From an uncultured Eubacteriales bacterium (GTDB lineage Bacteria > Bacillota > Clostridia > Christensenellales > CAG-917): a stretch of 64,000 nt of DNA. The DNA is taken from positions 1-64,000 of the forward strand of contig URAF01000001.1 of the NCBI GenBank assembly GCA_900545885.1. The letters run 5' to 3'. Numbering within the stretch: the first letter of the stretch is position 1; every line of letters begins with the position of its first letter. A model generated the notes under the pieces. It was not told the DNA's origin. It made no database searches and saw only the letters and a program-made list of their open reading frames with translations. Position numbers and translations under genes: made by a program. Below, in pieces: positions 40,794 to 50,127 of this stretch.

Positions 40794-41926
40794 TATATCT
40801 TGACAATGCGGCAACGACCGCGACTTACCGCGAAGCGGGCGAAATTATGTTCCGCGCGGGAGAAAGCGAATATTTCAACGCGTCGGCACTTTACGGCGAA
40901 GCCGTAACAGTTGCAAAACAGATAAAAGAAGCAAGAGAAACACTTGCGAACTGTTTGAGAGCGGGCGACGGCGAACTGTATTTTGTTTCGGGCGGAACGG
41001 AGGCGGACAACACCGCGCTTTTCTGCACGAGAAAACAAAAAGGCAGCAGAGTAATCGTGAGCGCAGGAGAGCACGACGCAATCGTCAATCCCGCGAACGT
41101 CCTGAAAGAACAGGGGTTCGACGTGGTGTTTGCCCCTATTAAAAGCAACGGTGCCGTTGACGAAGATAAATTTGCGGAATTGCTGACGCCCGACGTTTCG
41201 CTCGTGTCCGTAATGCACGTAAGCAACCAGACGGGCGCAGTCAACGACATAGCAAAACTCGTCAAAATGACAAAACGCGTTGCGCCGAAAGCCGTATTCC
41301 ACAGCGACGGCGTACAGGCGTTCTGCAACGTACCCGTTAATCTCCGTGCGCTCGGCGTCGATTTGTATTCGGTGTCGGGACATAAAATCCACGCGCCCAA
41401 AGGAATAGGCGCATTGTACGTCAGAAAAGGCGTTGCAATCAAACCTTTCGTTTTCGGAGGAGGACAGGAAAAAGGCTTCCGTTCGGGTACGGAAAATTCG
41501 CCTGCAATCCGCGCATTTTCCGCGGCGGCAGAGCAGAATATACGCAATTTTAACGCAAACTATTCTAAAAAACGCAGTTATATAGAACAGTTACACGACG
41601 GATTGAAAGAGGTCGTTCCCGATATGCAGGTCATCACCGATTTGTCGTCGTCCGCACCGCATATCCTGACCGTTGCTTTTGCGGGCGTGCGCGGAGAAGT
41701 TTTGCTCCATACGCTGGAAAAAGAGGGCATTTTGGTTGGTATCGGTTCGGCTTGCAGTTCTCACAGAGAAAGCAAGTTCAAAACGTTGCTCAGACTTGAC
41801 GACGCCCACCGCGACGGTATAGTACGATTCAGCGTGTCGGAATTCAATGAGATTGACGAAGTTCCCGTTGTGGTAGACGCCGTTCGTCGTGCGGTTGAAC
41901 AGCTCAAAGCGTTTGCCAGAAAATAG
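40790..41926 (+). CDS. Cysteine desulfurase, NifS/IscS-like
   Basis: The 378-residue PLP enzyme takes sulfur from cysteine as a persulfide. It has YLDNAATT at the start, SGGTEADN, the PLP lysine in SGHKIHAPKG (Lys199) and the reactive cysteine in GSACSSH (Cys322). The gene sits 21 bases before thiI; this pairing, as in Bacillus nifZ-thiI, points to sulfur supply for tRNA 4-thiouridine rather than for Fe-S assembly, since no iscU or sufU is here. Confidence 0.95.
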   Translation: MIYLDNAATTATYREAGEIMFRAGESEYFNASALYGEAVTVAKQIKEARETLANCLRAGDGELYFVSGGTEADNTALFCTRKQKGSRVIVSAGEHDAIVNPANVLKEQGFDVVFAPIKSNGAVDEDKFAELLTPDVSLVSVMHVSNQTGAVNDIAKLVKMTKRVAPKAVFHSDGVQAFCNVPVNLRALGVDLYSVSGHKIHAPKGIGALYVRKGVAIKPFVFGGGQEKGFRSGTENSPAIRAFSAAAEQNIRNFNANYSKKRSYIEQLHDGLKEVVPDMQVITDLSSSAPHILTVAFAGVRGEVLLHTLEKEGILVGIGSACSSHRESKFKTLLRLDDAHRDGIVRFSVSEFNEIDEVPVVVDAVRRAVEQLKAFARK

Positions 41927-41947
41927 GTTTCAAAAAACAGGAGTAGT

Positions 41948-43129
41948 ATGGAAAAAGTTGTCATAATAAGGTTCGGAGAAATTTTTCTCAAAGGCAAAAA
42001 TCGCGATTATTTCGAGTCTTTGCTCATAAAAAACATAAAACACGCCTTAAAAGGCGTGCAACATACGTTTTCGCGTTCGCAGGGACGTTATTTCGTGGAG
42101 AATTTCTCCGAGTTCGACGAGGACGAAATCATCGACAGACTGAAAAAGGTTTTCGGAATTCACTCTCTGTCCGTCGCAGAAAAAGTGCCCACGGAAGCCG
42201 CGCAGGATTTCCCGAATATTAGGGCGTCGCTTGCCGCCGTTGCCGCGAGAATTGCGGAAGAACGCACGGATAAGTCCAAAATTCCGTTCAGAGTCACCGT
42301 GAAACGCGCCGACAAGTCCATTCCCATGACTTCGGCAGATATTGCGGCCGCACTCGGCGGTACGGTTTTGCAGACCGGTGCGTTCAAAGTTAATCTCAAC
42401 GAATTCGACTACGAATTCAAGGTTGACATTCGCGAAAACGGCTATTCTTTCGTCTACACAGACGTAATCCCCGGTGCGGGTGGACTTCCGGTCGGTTGCT
42501 CTGGACGCGGAATGCTTCTGCTTTCCGGCGGTATCGATTCTCCCGTTGCCGCCTATATGATGGCAAAACGCGGTATGCGACTCTTTGCTGTTCATTTTTC
42601 TTCCCCTCCGTACACTTCCGACAAAGCGCGCGAAAAAGTTGTCGAACTTCGAGACATAGTCGAAAAATATGCGGGTGAGATAAAATTGTGCGTAGTACCA
42701 TTTACCGACATTCAGCTTGCGATTCACCGTGAGTGTCCCTCAAACTACATGATTACGATAATGCGCAGATTTATGATGCGCATTGCCTGTCGTCTTGCCG
42801 AAAAATACGATTGCGGCGCGCTGATTACGGGAGAAAGCCTCGGACAAGTCGCTTCGCAGACCGTGGAGAGTATGACTTGCACGGGTGCAACGGCGAATCT
42901 TCCTATTTTCCGTCCGCTTATCGGTTTCGATAAAGAGGATATAATGACCATTGCGAAGAAAATCGGCACTTTCGAAACGTCGATTTTGCCGTATGAGGAC
43001 TGCTGCACGATTTTCCTGCCGAAAGCACCCGCGATCAAACCCGCGCTCAAATCCGTGGAAAAGGCCGAAAGCGTACTCGACATCGACGCGCTGGTTGAAA
43101 AAGCGGTCGAAGGTATCGAAATATTTTGA
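41948..43129 (+). CDS. thiI: tRNA 4-thiouridine synthetase ThiI
   Basis: The 393-residue protein has an N-terminal ferredoxin-like and THUMP region (residues about 1-165) and the PP-loop pyrophosphatase domain with LLSGGIDSPVAAYMM and ITGESLGQVASQT. It activates U8 of tRNA for thiolation. There is no C-terminal rhodanese domain, as in other Firmicutes, so the persulfide must come directly from the cysteine desulfurase encoded just upstream. A bidirectional terminator follows. Confidence 0.97.
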   Translation: MEKVVIIRFGEIFLKGKNRDYFESLLIKNIKHALKGVQHTFSRSQGRYFVENFSEFDEDEIIDRLKKVFGIHSLSVAEKVPTEAAQDFPNIRASLAAVAARIAEERTDKSKIPFRVTVKRADKSIPMTSADIAAALGGTVLQTGAFKVNLNEFDYEFKVDIRENGYSFVYTDVIPGAGGLPVGCSGRGMLLLSGGIDSPVAAYMMAKRGMRLFAVHFSSPPYTSDKAREKVVELRDIVEKYAGEIKLCVVPFTDIQLAIHRECPSNYMITIMRRFMMRIACRLAEKYDCGALITGESLGQVASQTVESMTCTGATANLPIFRPLIGFDKEDIMTIAKKIGTFETSILPYEDCCTIFLPKAPAIKPALKSVEKAESVLDIDALVEKAVEGIEIF

Positions 43130-43167
43130 CGAAAACGCAACATACAAACAAAACATCAATTAACCGA

Positions 43168-43204
43168 AAATGCCGCAGTCAGTTGAAAACTGCGGCATTT
43201 TTTG
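43168..43204. terminator. Terminator after thiI
   Basis: A 12-bp perfect stem (43168-43179 with 43189-43200) ends in a T run. A rich flanks on the left allow weak use in the other direction. The remaining bases to 43398 hold nothing I can name. Confidence 0.93.
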
Positions 43205-43398
43205 AATTATAAAGCGACTTGAATTTGAAATAAAATCAACACACAATTCTATCTTATTTTGATTTCACGTTTACAAAGTGCGCGGTGTTGAAGTGTTTGC
43301 GCTGTTTAACCGTGTTGTCGTTTGCGCTGTGTTAATACTTTTGCGTGTTTAGTATGTTTCCGTGTGTTAAGTGCATTCGAAAGGCATTGTCGGTTTCA

Positions 43399-45792
43399 TT
43401 ATGAAGCAAAGCGGTTTTTGCCGAAGTATCGCGTCCAGAAGTTTTCGAAACCGCCGTTTTCTTCGGGGAAACAACTTTTTGTAGCCGTACCGATTACCGT
43501 GCCGTCGCCTTCCGTTATGCCGATTTGCAAAGTGTAACTGACTTGTCGTCCCATACCGAAAGGCGTGTGTTTTATAACTATGGGCGCGCTTTCGGTATCG
43601 CTTTCGGGCGTTTGCGAACCGTTGACGTTTGCGAAGTCGCGGCAATACGCTGCGCCGTCCGTTTCCGATACAATCGAAGTTCCGAATGCGTCGGAGCAAA
43701 GAAGAGTGTAGTGGTAAACGGGTTCGACGTCAAAGCGTATTTCAACGCTGTCGCCTTTGACTTCGATTTCGAAAACGGGTTCGGGATTTGCAAACGCAGA
43801 CATTTTGTCGTCGCCGCGGAATGCCGCGTTGAAAAGTTCTGCTTTTCGGTATCTGAACGGCGTTGACGGTACGGCAAGTGTGAGTTTTCCGCTTTTACGC
43901 GTGGAGTAAACGTCAATTTCGTCTTTTACGATGTCGGAAGGTGTGCCGAAGTTCTGCGGTGCAGGTTTTCCGTCATAGACGGAACGCCATATTTTCGCGG
44001 CGTGCAAAGTCGGGTGACCGCCTCCGAGTTCCGTCATTTTCGTGCCGCCGTGCCATACGGCAAGCGTATGCGCGGTCGTGTAACTCACGTTCCACGCGTC
44101 GGTGTTGGTTTCGGAGTCAGCTTGTACCGTTCCCGTTTTGCTTGCAACCGCAAAAGGAAGTGTCGACAGAGATTTTGCCGTGCCTGATTTCACCGTGTCG
44201 ACAAGACAATCCGTCATAAGATATGCGGTTTGCGGTGAAACAGCTTGTACGGTTGCGGCGGATTGCGGAGTTATTCTTTTGCCGTCCTTTATTATGCCGC
44301 GCACATAGTGCGGTTTTGTATAGTTGCCCCCGCGTGCAAAAGCGGAGTAGGCTCCCGCAATTGTCGTTGGATTTACGCCTTTTGACGTTGCGCCAAGTGC
44401 AAGCGCAAGGTTTCCGTCTTTTTCGTCGTCAAGCGCAAGTCCGAATTTGCGCCCGTATTCCAACGCTTTTTCAGTGCCTGTGTAGGTCAGAACCTTGACC
44501 GCAACGGTGTTCATTGACTTTTTCACGGCTTCGCGCGGCGTGGTGTCACCGTAATAAATATCACCGAAATTGCGCGGTTGATAGCCGCCGAAGTCGCACG
44601 GTTCGTCCGTAACGGGGGTTGCAAGAGTAATCGCACCGATGTCAAGCGCGGGCGCATAAACGGTAATCGGTTTCATGACCGAGCCGCCTTGACGGGATAT
44701 TTCGTATCCCAAAGTGTTGTAGTGCGCGACTATTTCGCCGTTTGAGTTGTCGAAAAGTACTGCGGCACCGCCGACATTGTCGGAAGAGTAGTTTGCGCGG
44801 TCGGAAGTCTGTTTGCCGAGAATTGTTTGAAGTTCGGGGTCCAATGCCGTGAAAACGGTTATTCCCGAATTGTTCAGTTCGTATTCCGTCATACCGAGCG
44901 TTCTGCAAACTTCTTCCGCGACTCGGTCGAGATAGAAGGATACGTACGCATTTGCGTCTGCCTGTTCGGACTCGTAGACAAGTTTCATTTTTTCGTGCTT
45001 TGCCTTTTCGCATTCTTCTTCTGTGATGTAGCCTTCGCGTTTCATTACGTCAAGCACGAGATTGCGCCTTTCGGTCGCCGCTGAAATGCTGTTTTTGGGG
45101 GAGTATCTGGACGGATTTTTCAGAATTCCCGCAAGGGTAGCCGCTTGTGCGATTGTCAGTTCTTCGGGAGTGCAACCGAAATACGTTCTGCTTGCTTCGT
45201 TTATGCCGTAAGCGCCGCCGCCGAAGTAAATGACGGACAAATACATCGCCAAAATCTGATTTTTGGTGTATTTTTTCTCGATTTTCATAGCGATTGCAAT
45301 TTCATTGAGCTTGCGCGAAAGCGTTTTTTCGGAGCTTAAATGCGTGTTTTTGACCAGCTGTTGCGTGATTGTTGACGCGCCTTCGACGGTTCCGCCGGCT
45401 TTTATGTTGGTTGCAACAGCACGGATAATGCCTTTGACATCGTAACCCTGATGAGAATAAAAACGTTTGTCTTCGAGCGCGACAAAAGCCGCTTTTACGT
45501 GTTCGGGAATGCTGTCGGGATTTACGTAATTATCCGATTTGTAGTCGATTTTTTCGCCGTTTGCGTCTAAAAATACGGGAACGGCGGTTGCCGTAGGCAA
45601 AAGTTCGGGTCTGAATTCGGCGTTTTGCGCCCAAGTCATAAACCCGACGTAAATTCCGAGTACGCCGAGACACGCGACAATAAAGATAGTCAGGAATCCG
45701 AAACCAACTATTCGCAAAATCTTTTTCTTTTTGGATTTTTTCGGATCGGTTCCGACTGTTTGCTTGCTTTTTTCTTCCGCTTTGGTTTTCAT
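43399..45792 (-). CDS. Class A penicillin-binding protein (PBP1A family)
   Basis: The 797-residue bifunctional peptidoglycan synthase has a short Lys-rich cytoplasmic tail, one membrane segment (about 33-57), a GT51 transglycosylase domain (ALEDKRFYSHQGYD, STITQQLVKN, LAMYLSVIYFGGGAYG) and a transpeptidase domain with SVMK (nucleophile serine), SMN and SKTGT motifs. About 140 residues after the KTG motif form an extra C-terminal beta domain. I chose the ATG at 45792; the in-frame TTG just before it is less likely. No ribosome-binding site is obvious. Confidence 0.93.
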   Translation of the reverse strand: MKTKAEEKSKQTVGTDPKKSKKKKILRIVGFGFLTIFIVACLGVLGIYVGFMTWAQNAEFRPELLPTATAVPVFLDANGEKIDYKSDNYVNPDSIPEHVKAAFVALEDKRFYSHQGYDVKGIIRAVATNIKAGGTVEGASTITQQLVKNTHLSSEKTLSRKLNEIAIAMKIEKKYTKNQILAMYLSVIYFGGGAYGINEASRTYFGCTPEELTIAQAATLAGILKNPSRYSPKNSISAATERRNLVLDVMKREGYITEEECEKAKHEKMKLVYESEQADANAYVSFYLDRVAEEVCRTLGMTEYELNNSGITVFTALDPELQTILGKQTSDRANYSSDNVGGAAVLFDNSNGEIVAHYNTLGYEISRQGGSVMKPITVYAPALDIGAITLATPVTDEPCDFGGYQPRNFGDIYYGDTTPREAVKKSMNTVAVKVLTYTGTEKALEYGRKFGLALDDEKDGNLALALGATSKGVNPTTIAGAYSAFARGGNYTKPHYVRGIIKDGKRITPQSAATVQAVSPQTAYLMTDCLVDTVKSGTAKSLSTLPFAVASKTGTVQADSETNTDAWNVSYTTAHTLAVWHGGTKMTELGGGHPTLHAAKIWRSVYDGKPAPQNFGTPSDIVKDEIDVYSTRKSGKLTLAVPSTPFRYRKAELFNAAFRGDDKMSAFANPEPVFEIEVKGDSVEIRFDVEPVYHYTLLCSDAFGTSIVSETDGAAYCRDFANVNGSQTPESDTESAPIVIKHTPFGMGRQVSYTLQIGITEGDGTVIGTATKSCFPEENGGFENFWTRYFGKNRFAS

Positions 45793-45803
45793 CAAAATTA
45801 TTA

Positions 45804-45832
45804 TTGTGTTTTCGCCCGCTTTTATGTATAAT
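45804..45832 (+). promoter_or_regulatory. Promoter of the miaB-mutS operon
   Basis: TTGTGT (45804-45809) and a perfect TATAAT (45827-45832) are 17 bases apart. The leader carries a TGTCGCG/CGCGACA inverted repeat (45854-45860 with 45895-45901) that ends at the ribosome-binding site AAAGGTG. Confidence 0.75.
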
Positions 45833-45911
45833 TATCTAATCATTTACTTATCGTGTCGCGCGCACGCTTGTTTTATCTGAGCGATACGGCGATACGCGAC
45901 AAAAAGGTGCT

Positions 45912-47273
45912 ATGTTTTACAAAATCGTGACTTACGGATGCCAGATGAACGTCCACGAATCCGAAAAACTTGCGGGACTTTTGGAAGGTCTCGGATATTT
46001 GCCGTGCACGGAATCGGATTCTGCCGACGTAATAGTTTTCAATACTTGCTGTATCCGTGACAACGCCGAACGCCGCGCACTCGGCAATATCGGCGTCGTA
46101 AAAGCCGAAAAAAAGAAAAATCCCGAACTTATCATTGCGGTTGTCGGTTGTATGACTCAACAGGACGAAGCCGCCGAAACCATAAAAGAGCGGTATCCTT
46201 ACGTCGATATCGTTCTCGGAACGCGCAATATCGCGCAACTTCCCGAGGAAATCGAAAACGTAATCCGTTCGCGTAGTCAGAAGAAAAAACGTTCCGATAA
46301 GAAATACCGCGTTTTCGACCGTGAGTATCCCGCCGATTATCTGAACATCGACGAGAACACTCCCGTTGTGCGCACGAGTTTTCCGAATGCGTGGGTGAAC
46401 ATTATTTACGGCTGCAACAACTTTTGCAGTTACTGCATAGTGCCTTACGTTCGCGGTCGCGAGGTTTCCCGCGATATGGACAAAGTGGTTGACGAAGTCA
46501 AAAAGTGTGTCGACCTCGGGTACAAGGAAATAACCTTGCTCGGTCAGAACGTGAACTCATACGGCAACGATTTGCACACCGACGGAGTTAATTTTGCGAC
46601 GTTGCTCCGCGCAATAGACCGTATTGACGGCAAATTCCGCGTAAGGTTTATGACGTCGCACCCAAAGGATTTGAACGAAGCCATAGCAGACGCAATGGCG
46701 GAGTCGGACAAAATCTGCAACAATATTCATCTTCCCGTACAAGCGGGTTCAAACAAGGTTCTTGCAGATATGAACAGGCGTTATACACGGGAGAAATATT
46801 TGTCGCTCATAGATATGCTGCGCGAAAAAATGCCTAATATCGGCATCACGACGGACATTATGGTCGGTTTCCCCACCGAAACGGAAAGCGATTTTGCCGA
46901 TACCGTAGACATCGTGAAACGCGTGAGATATTCCAATGCGTTTACGTTCATTTATTCTCCGCGCAAAGGAACTCCCGCCGCCGCAATGCCGCAAATTCCT
47001 TACGAAATCAAAAAACGCCGTATCGGTGAACTTATCAAATTGCAGAATTCCATTACGAAAGAACTTTCGGAAGAATACAAAAACAACGTTTACGAGGTTC
47101 TGGTCGAGGACGTTTCGCCCAAACACGACGGTATGGTGTGCGGCAGGACGGAAAGCGGCAGGCTCGTCACTTTCGACGGTTCGCGTGAACTCATCGGCGA
47201 ATTCGTGAACGTGAGAATTACGGAGGCGCGATCGGCGTCGCTGTTCGGTCACATAGAAAAAGGTGAACTATGA
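45912..47273 (+). CDS. miaB: tRNA-2-methylthio-N6-dimethylallyladenosine synthase
   Basis: The 453-residue radical SAM methylthiotransferase has the UPF0004 domain with its three Fe-S cysteines (YGCQMN, NTCCIRD, VGCMTQ), the radical SAM CxxxCxxC (Cys168, Cys172, Cys175 in GCNNFCSYC) and a C-terminal TRAM domain. It adds the methylthio group to i6A37 made by MiaA, encoded three genes downstream. Its stop overlaps the mutS ATG. Confidence 0.97.
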   Translation: MFYKIVTYGCQMNVHESEKLAGLLEGLGYLPCTESDSADVIVFNTCCIRDNAERRALGNIGVVKAEKKKNPELIIAVVGCMTQQDEAAETIKERYPYVDIVLGTRNIAQLPEEIENVIRSRSQKKKRSDKKYRVFDREYPADYLNIDENTPVVRTSFPNAWVNIIYGCNNFCSYCIVPYVRGREVSRDMDKVVDEVKKCVDLGYKEITLLGQNVNSYGNDLHTDGVNFATLLRAIDRIDGKFRVRFMTSHPKDLNEAIADAMAESDKICNNIHLPVQAGSNKVLADMNRRYTREKYLSLIDMLREKMPNIGITTDIMVGFPTETESDFADTVDIVKRVRYSNAFTFIYSPRKGTPAAAMPQIPYEIKKRRIGELIKLQNSITKELSEEYKNNVYEVLVEDVSPKHDGMVCGRTESGRLVTFDGSRELIGEFVNVRITEARSASLFGHIEKGEL

Positions 47274-49918
47274 TAGTGGACAAAAGCAAACTTTCACCCA
47301 TGATGAGACGCTATTTCGAAATCAAGTCCAATTACGAGGACTGTCTTTTGTTTTTCCGTCTGGGTGACTTTTACGAGATGTTTTTCGACGACGCGGAAAC
47401 GACGTCAAGGGTTTTGGACCTCACACTCACGGGACGCGACTGCGGACTAAAAGATTCGCGTGCGCCGATGTGCGGCGTTCCTTACCACGCCGTCGACAAC
47501 TATGTACGCAAACTTATCGACGCGGGGTTCCGTGTTGCGATATGCGAGCAGTTGAGCGACCCCGCAACGTCCAAGGGACTTGTCGACCGTGACGTCGTCA
47601 GAGTCATAACTCCCGGCACGGTTATGGAAGAACAAATCCTCGACGAGCGTTCCACCAACTATCTGGCGTCGGTGTTTTCCGACAAAAACGGTTTCGGTCT
47701 TGCCTGGGCGGACATAAGCACAGGCGAATTTTACCTTTACGAGTATGCGGGCGACAACCGTTTTGAACGGCTTGCCGACATTTTGTCCTCCGTCAAACCC
47801 TCCGAATGCGTGTGCAACGAAACTTTTCTTTCCGAATACAAATCGGTGAGCTATTTTGCGGCGTCGGAAGCCGCTCCGCATTGCTATCAGAACTTTGCGT
47901 ATTATTTTCCGAGTGCGGAAAAGAAATTGTGTTCGGCACTCAACGTGGCGTCCCTCGACGCGTTCGAATGCGCCGACAGACAATATGCCGTATGCGCGGC
48001 AGGCGGACTGTACGAATATCTTATGCAGACGCAAAAGCGCGCGCTTGCACAAATAAATTCGTTGACTCTTCTTCGCGACAAATCGTTCATGTTGCTTGAC
48101 GAGTCCACGCGCCGAAACCTCGAACTCACCGCGCGTGCACGCGACGGCAAACGCTACGGTTCTTTGCTTTGGGTGCTTGACAAAACCTCAACCGCCATGG
48201 GTGCGCGTACGCTCAAAAGGTACATAGAACAGCCTTTGCAGAACGAAAAGGAAATCAACGCGCGACTTGACGCCGTCGAAAATCTGACGGAGTCGAAACT
48301 CGTTCGCGAAAAGCTGGTTTCCGCTATGGAGCAGATACGCGACCTCGAAAGACTGTGCGGCAGACTTGCGTACGGAAGCGCAACGCCCGGCGACCTGCTT
48401 GCGGTGTCCGATACGCTGACGCAGGTGCCAATTGTCAAAGCAGCGGCAAAGGAATGTTCGTCCGAGCTCATCAAAAAACTCAATTCCGCAATGTATCCGT
48501 TATCGGAAGTCAACGAGGTTCTCATAAGCGCGCTCGAACGCAAGGACAATACTCGTACGGCGTCCAAAGGCGACGAAGTTTTTGGCATAATCCGCAAAGG
48601 TTACGACGAAACGTTGGACAGTCTGCGCGACATTCGCACAACGGCGAAACAATGGCTTGCAAATCTCGAAGCCGAAGAGCGCGAAGCCACGGGCATCCGT
48701 ACGCTCAAAGTCGGCTATAACCGAGTTTTCGGCTATTATATTGAGGTGTCCAACTCCTTCCTCGACAAAGTTCCTTACCGTTTTCAGCGCAAACAAACGC
48801 TTGTCGGCGGCGAACGTTTTGTTACGGACGAGCTTAAACAGCTCGAAACGAAAATTCTCACAGCCGAAGAAGAAGCTGTTGCCCTCGAAAACCGCATTTT
48901 TACGGAACTCAAACAAATGCTCATCGACAAACTGTCCGAGTTGCAGTCTACGGCGCGCGCAATCGGCGTACTTGACGTTCTCGTATCCTTTGCTACGGTT
49001 GCGGTACGCAACAAGTATGTAAAACCCGTTGTCGGAAGCAAGGTCAAATCGCTCGACATACGCGACGGCAGACACCCCGTTGTCGAAGCGTTGCTCGACC
49101 GCGGAGCCTATGTTCCCAACGACACTTTGCTTGACGGCGGCGACAACCGCACAATGATAATCACGGGTCCCAATATGGCGGGTAAAAGCACGTATATGCG
49201 ACAAGTTGCGCTCATCGTGCTTATGGCGCATATAGGCTGTTTTGTTCCCGCAAAAAGCGCGGAAATCACGCTTACGGACAGAATTTTCACCAGAATCGGC
49301 GCGAGCGACGACCTGACCGGCGGACAATCCACGTTTATGGTTGAAATGATCGAAGTCGCCACAATACTCAATTACGCGACGTCGTCGTCACTTCTCGTGC
49401 TTGACGAAATAGGTAGAGGCACGTCGACATACGACGGACTGAGTATTGCGTGGGCGGTGCTTGAATACATAACTTCCAACATACGCGCAAAAACGTTGTT
49501 TGCAACGCATTTCCACGAACTTACGGACGCCGAGAGTTTCGGCGGCGTAAAGAACTACCGCGTACTTGTCAGCGAAACTTCGGACGGAATAGTTTTTCTT
49601 CACAAAATCGCACGAGGCAGCGCGTCGCGCAGTTTCGGTATCGAGGTTGCGTCGCTTGCAGGCGTCAAGAAATCCGTAATCGAACAGGCAAAACGCGTTA
49701 TGTCCGAACTGGAACGTCAGTCCAAGGACCGCGACACCAACCGTCTTATAATGGCGGCGCAGGAACAGACAAAAGCCGTTCAGGTCAGCCTGTTTGACCG
49801 TGTTGAGTCCGAAATCGAGAAAGAACTTGCGGACATCGACGTCGACAACCTCACGCCGTTGCAAGCGCTCACGGTGCTCAGTGACCTGAAAAAGAAACTC
49901 AACAACAAAAACGACTGA
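47270..49918 (+). CDS. mutS: DNA mismatch repair protein MutS
   Basis: The 882-residue protein has the mismatch-reading motif in domain I (FRLGDFYEMFFDDA, the Phe-x-Glu equivalent), the connector, lever and clamp, the Walker A GPNMAGKSTYMRQ (from residue 633), STFMVEMIE and Walker B LLVLDEIGRGTSTYDG, and a C-terminal tetramerisation region. It recognises mismatches and recruits MutL. It overlaps miaB by 4 bp; mutL follows after 209 bases. Confidence 0.98.
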   Translation: MIVDKSKLSPMMRRYFEIKSNYEDCLLFFRLGDFYEMFFDDAETTSRVLDLTLTGRDCGLKDSRAPMCGVPYHAVDNYVRKLIDAGFRVAICEQLSDPATSKGLVDRDVVRVITPGTVMEEQILDERSTNYLASVFSDKNGFGLAWADISTGEFYLYEYAGDNRFERLADILSSVKPSECVCNETFLSEYKSVSYFAASEAAPHCYQNFAYYFPSAEKKLCSALNVASLDAFECADRQYAVCAAGGLYEYLMQTQKRALAQINSLTLLRDKSFMLLDESTRRNLELTARARDGKRYGSLLWVLDKTSTAMGARTLKRYIEQPLQNEKEINARLDAVENLTESKLVREKLVSAMEQIRDLERLCGRLAYGSATPGDLLAVSDTLTQVPIVKAAAKECSSELIKKLNSAMYPLSEVNEVLISALERKDNTRTASKGDEVFGIIRKGYDETLDSLRDIRTTAKQWLANLEAEEREATGIRTLKVGYNRVFGYYIEVSNSFLDKVPYRFQRKQTLVGGERFVTDELKQLETKILTAEEEAVALENRIFTELKQMLIDKLSELQSTARAIGVLDVLVSFATVAVRNKYVKPVVGSKVKSLDIRDGRHPVVEALLDRGAYVPNDTLLDGGDNRTMIITGPNMAGKSTYMRQVALIVLMAHIGCFVPAKSAEITLTDRIFTRIGASDDLTGGQSTFMVEMIEVATILNYATSSSLLVLDEIGRGTSTYDGLSIAWAVLEYITSNIRAKTLFATHFHELTDAESFGGVKNYRVLVSETSDGIVFLHKIARGSASRSFGIEVASLAGVKKSVIEQAKRVMSELERQSKDRDTNRLIMAAQEQTKAVQVSLFDRVESEIEKELADIDVDNLTPLQALTVLSDLKKKLNNKND

Positions 49919-50127
49919 ACGCAAACGCGAGACTTAAATCAAACACCGCGGAAACGCTTAATAGGTAAACAAAACCATTCCAAACCACGAATATCAAATC
50001 AGGTTTTGCGAAACCGTATTTGCAGATTTTGCCGACACAAAAAGCAAAAGTGTTCACAGTCGGCAAAGAATCCTAAATCCGTACTACAAAGCGGAAAGGA
50101 CACAAAAGACAGAAACGGAGGCAGCAT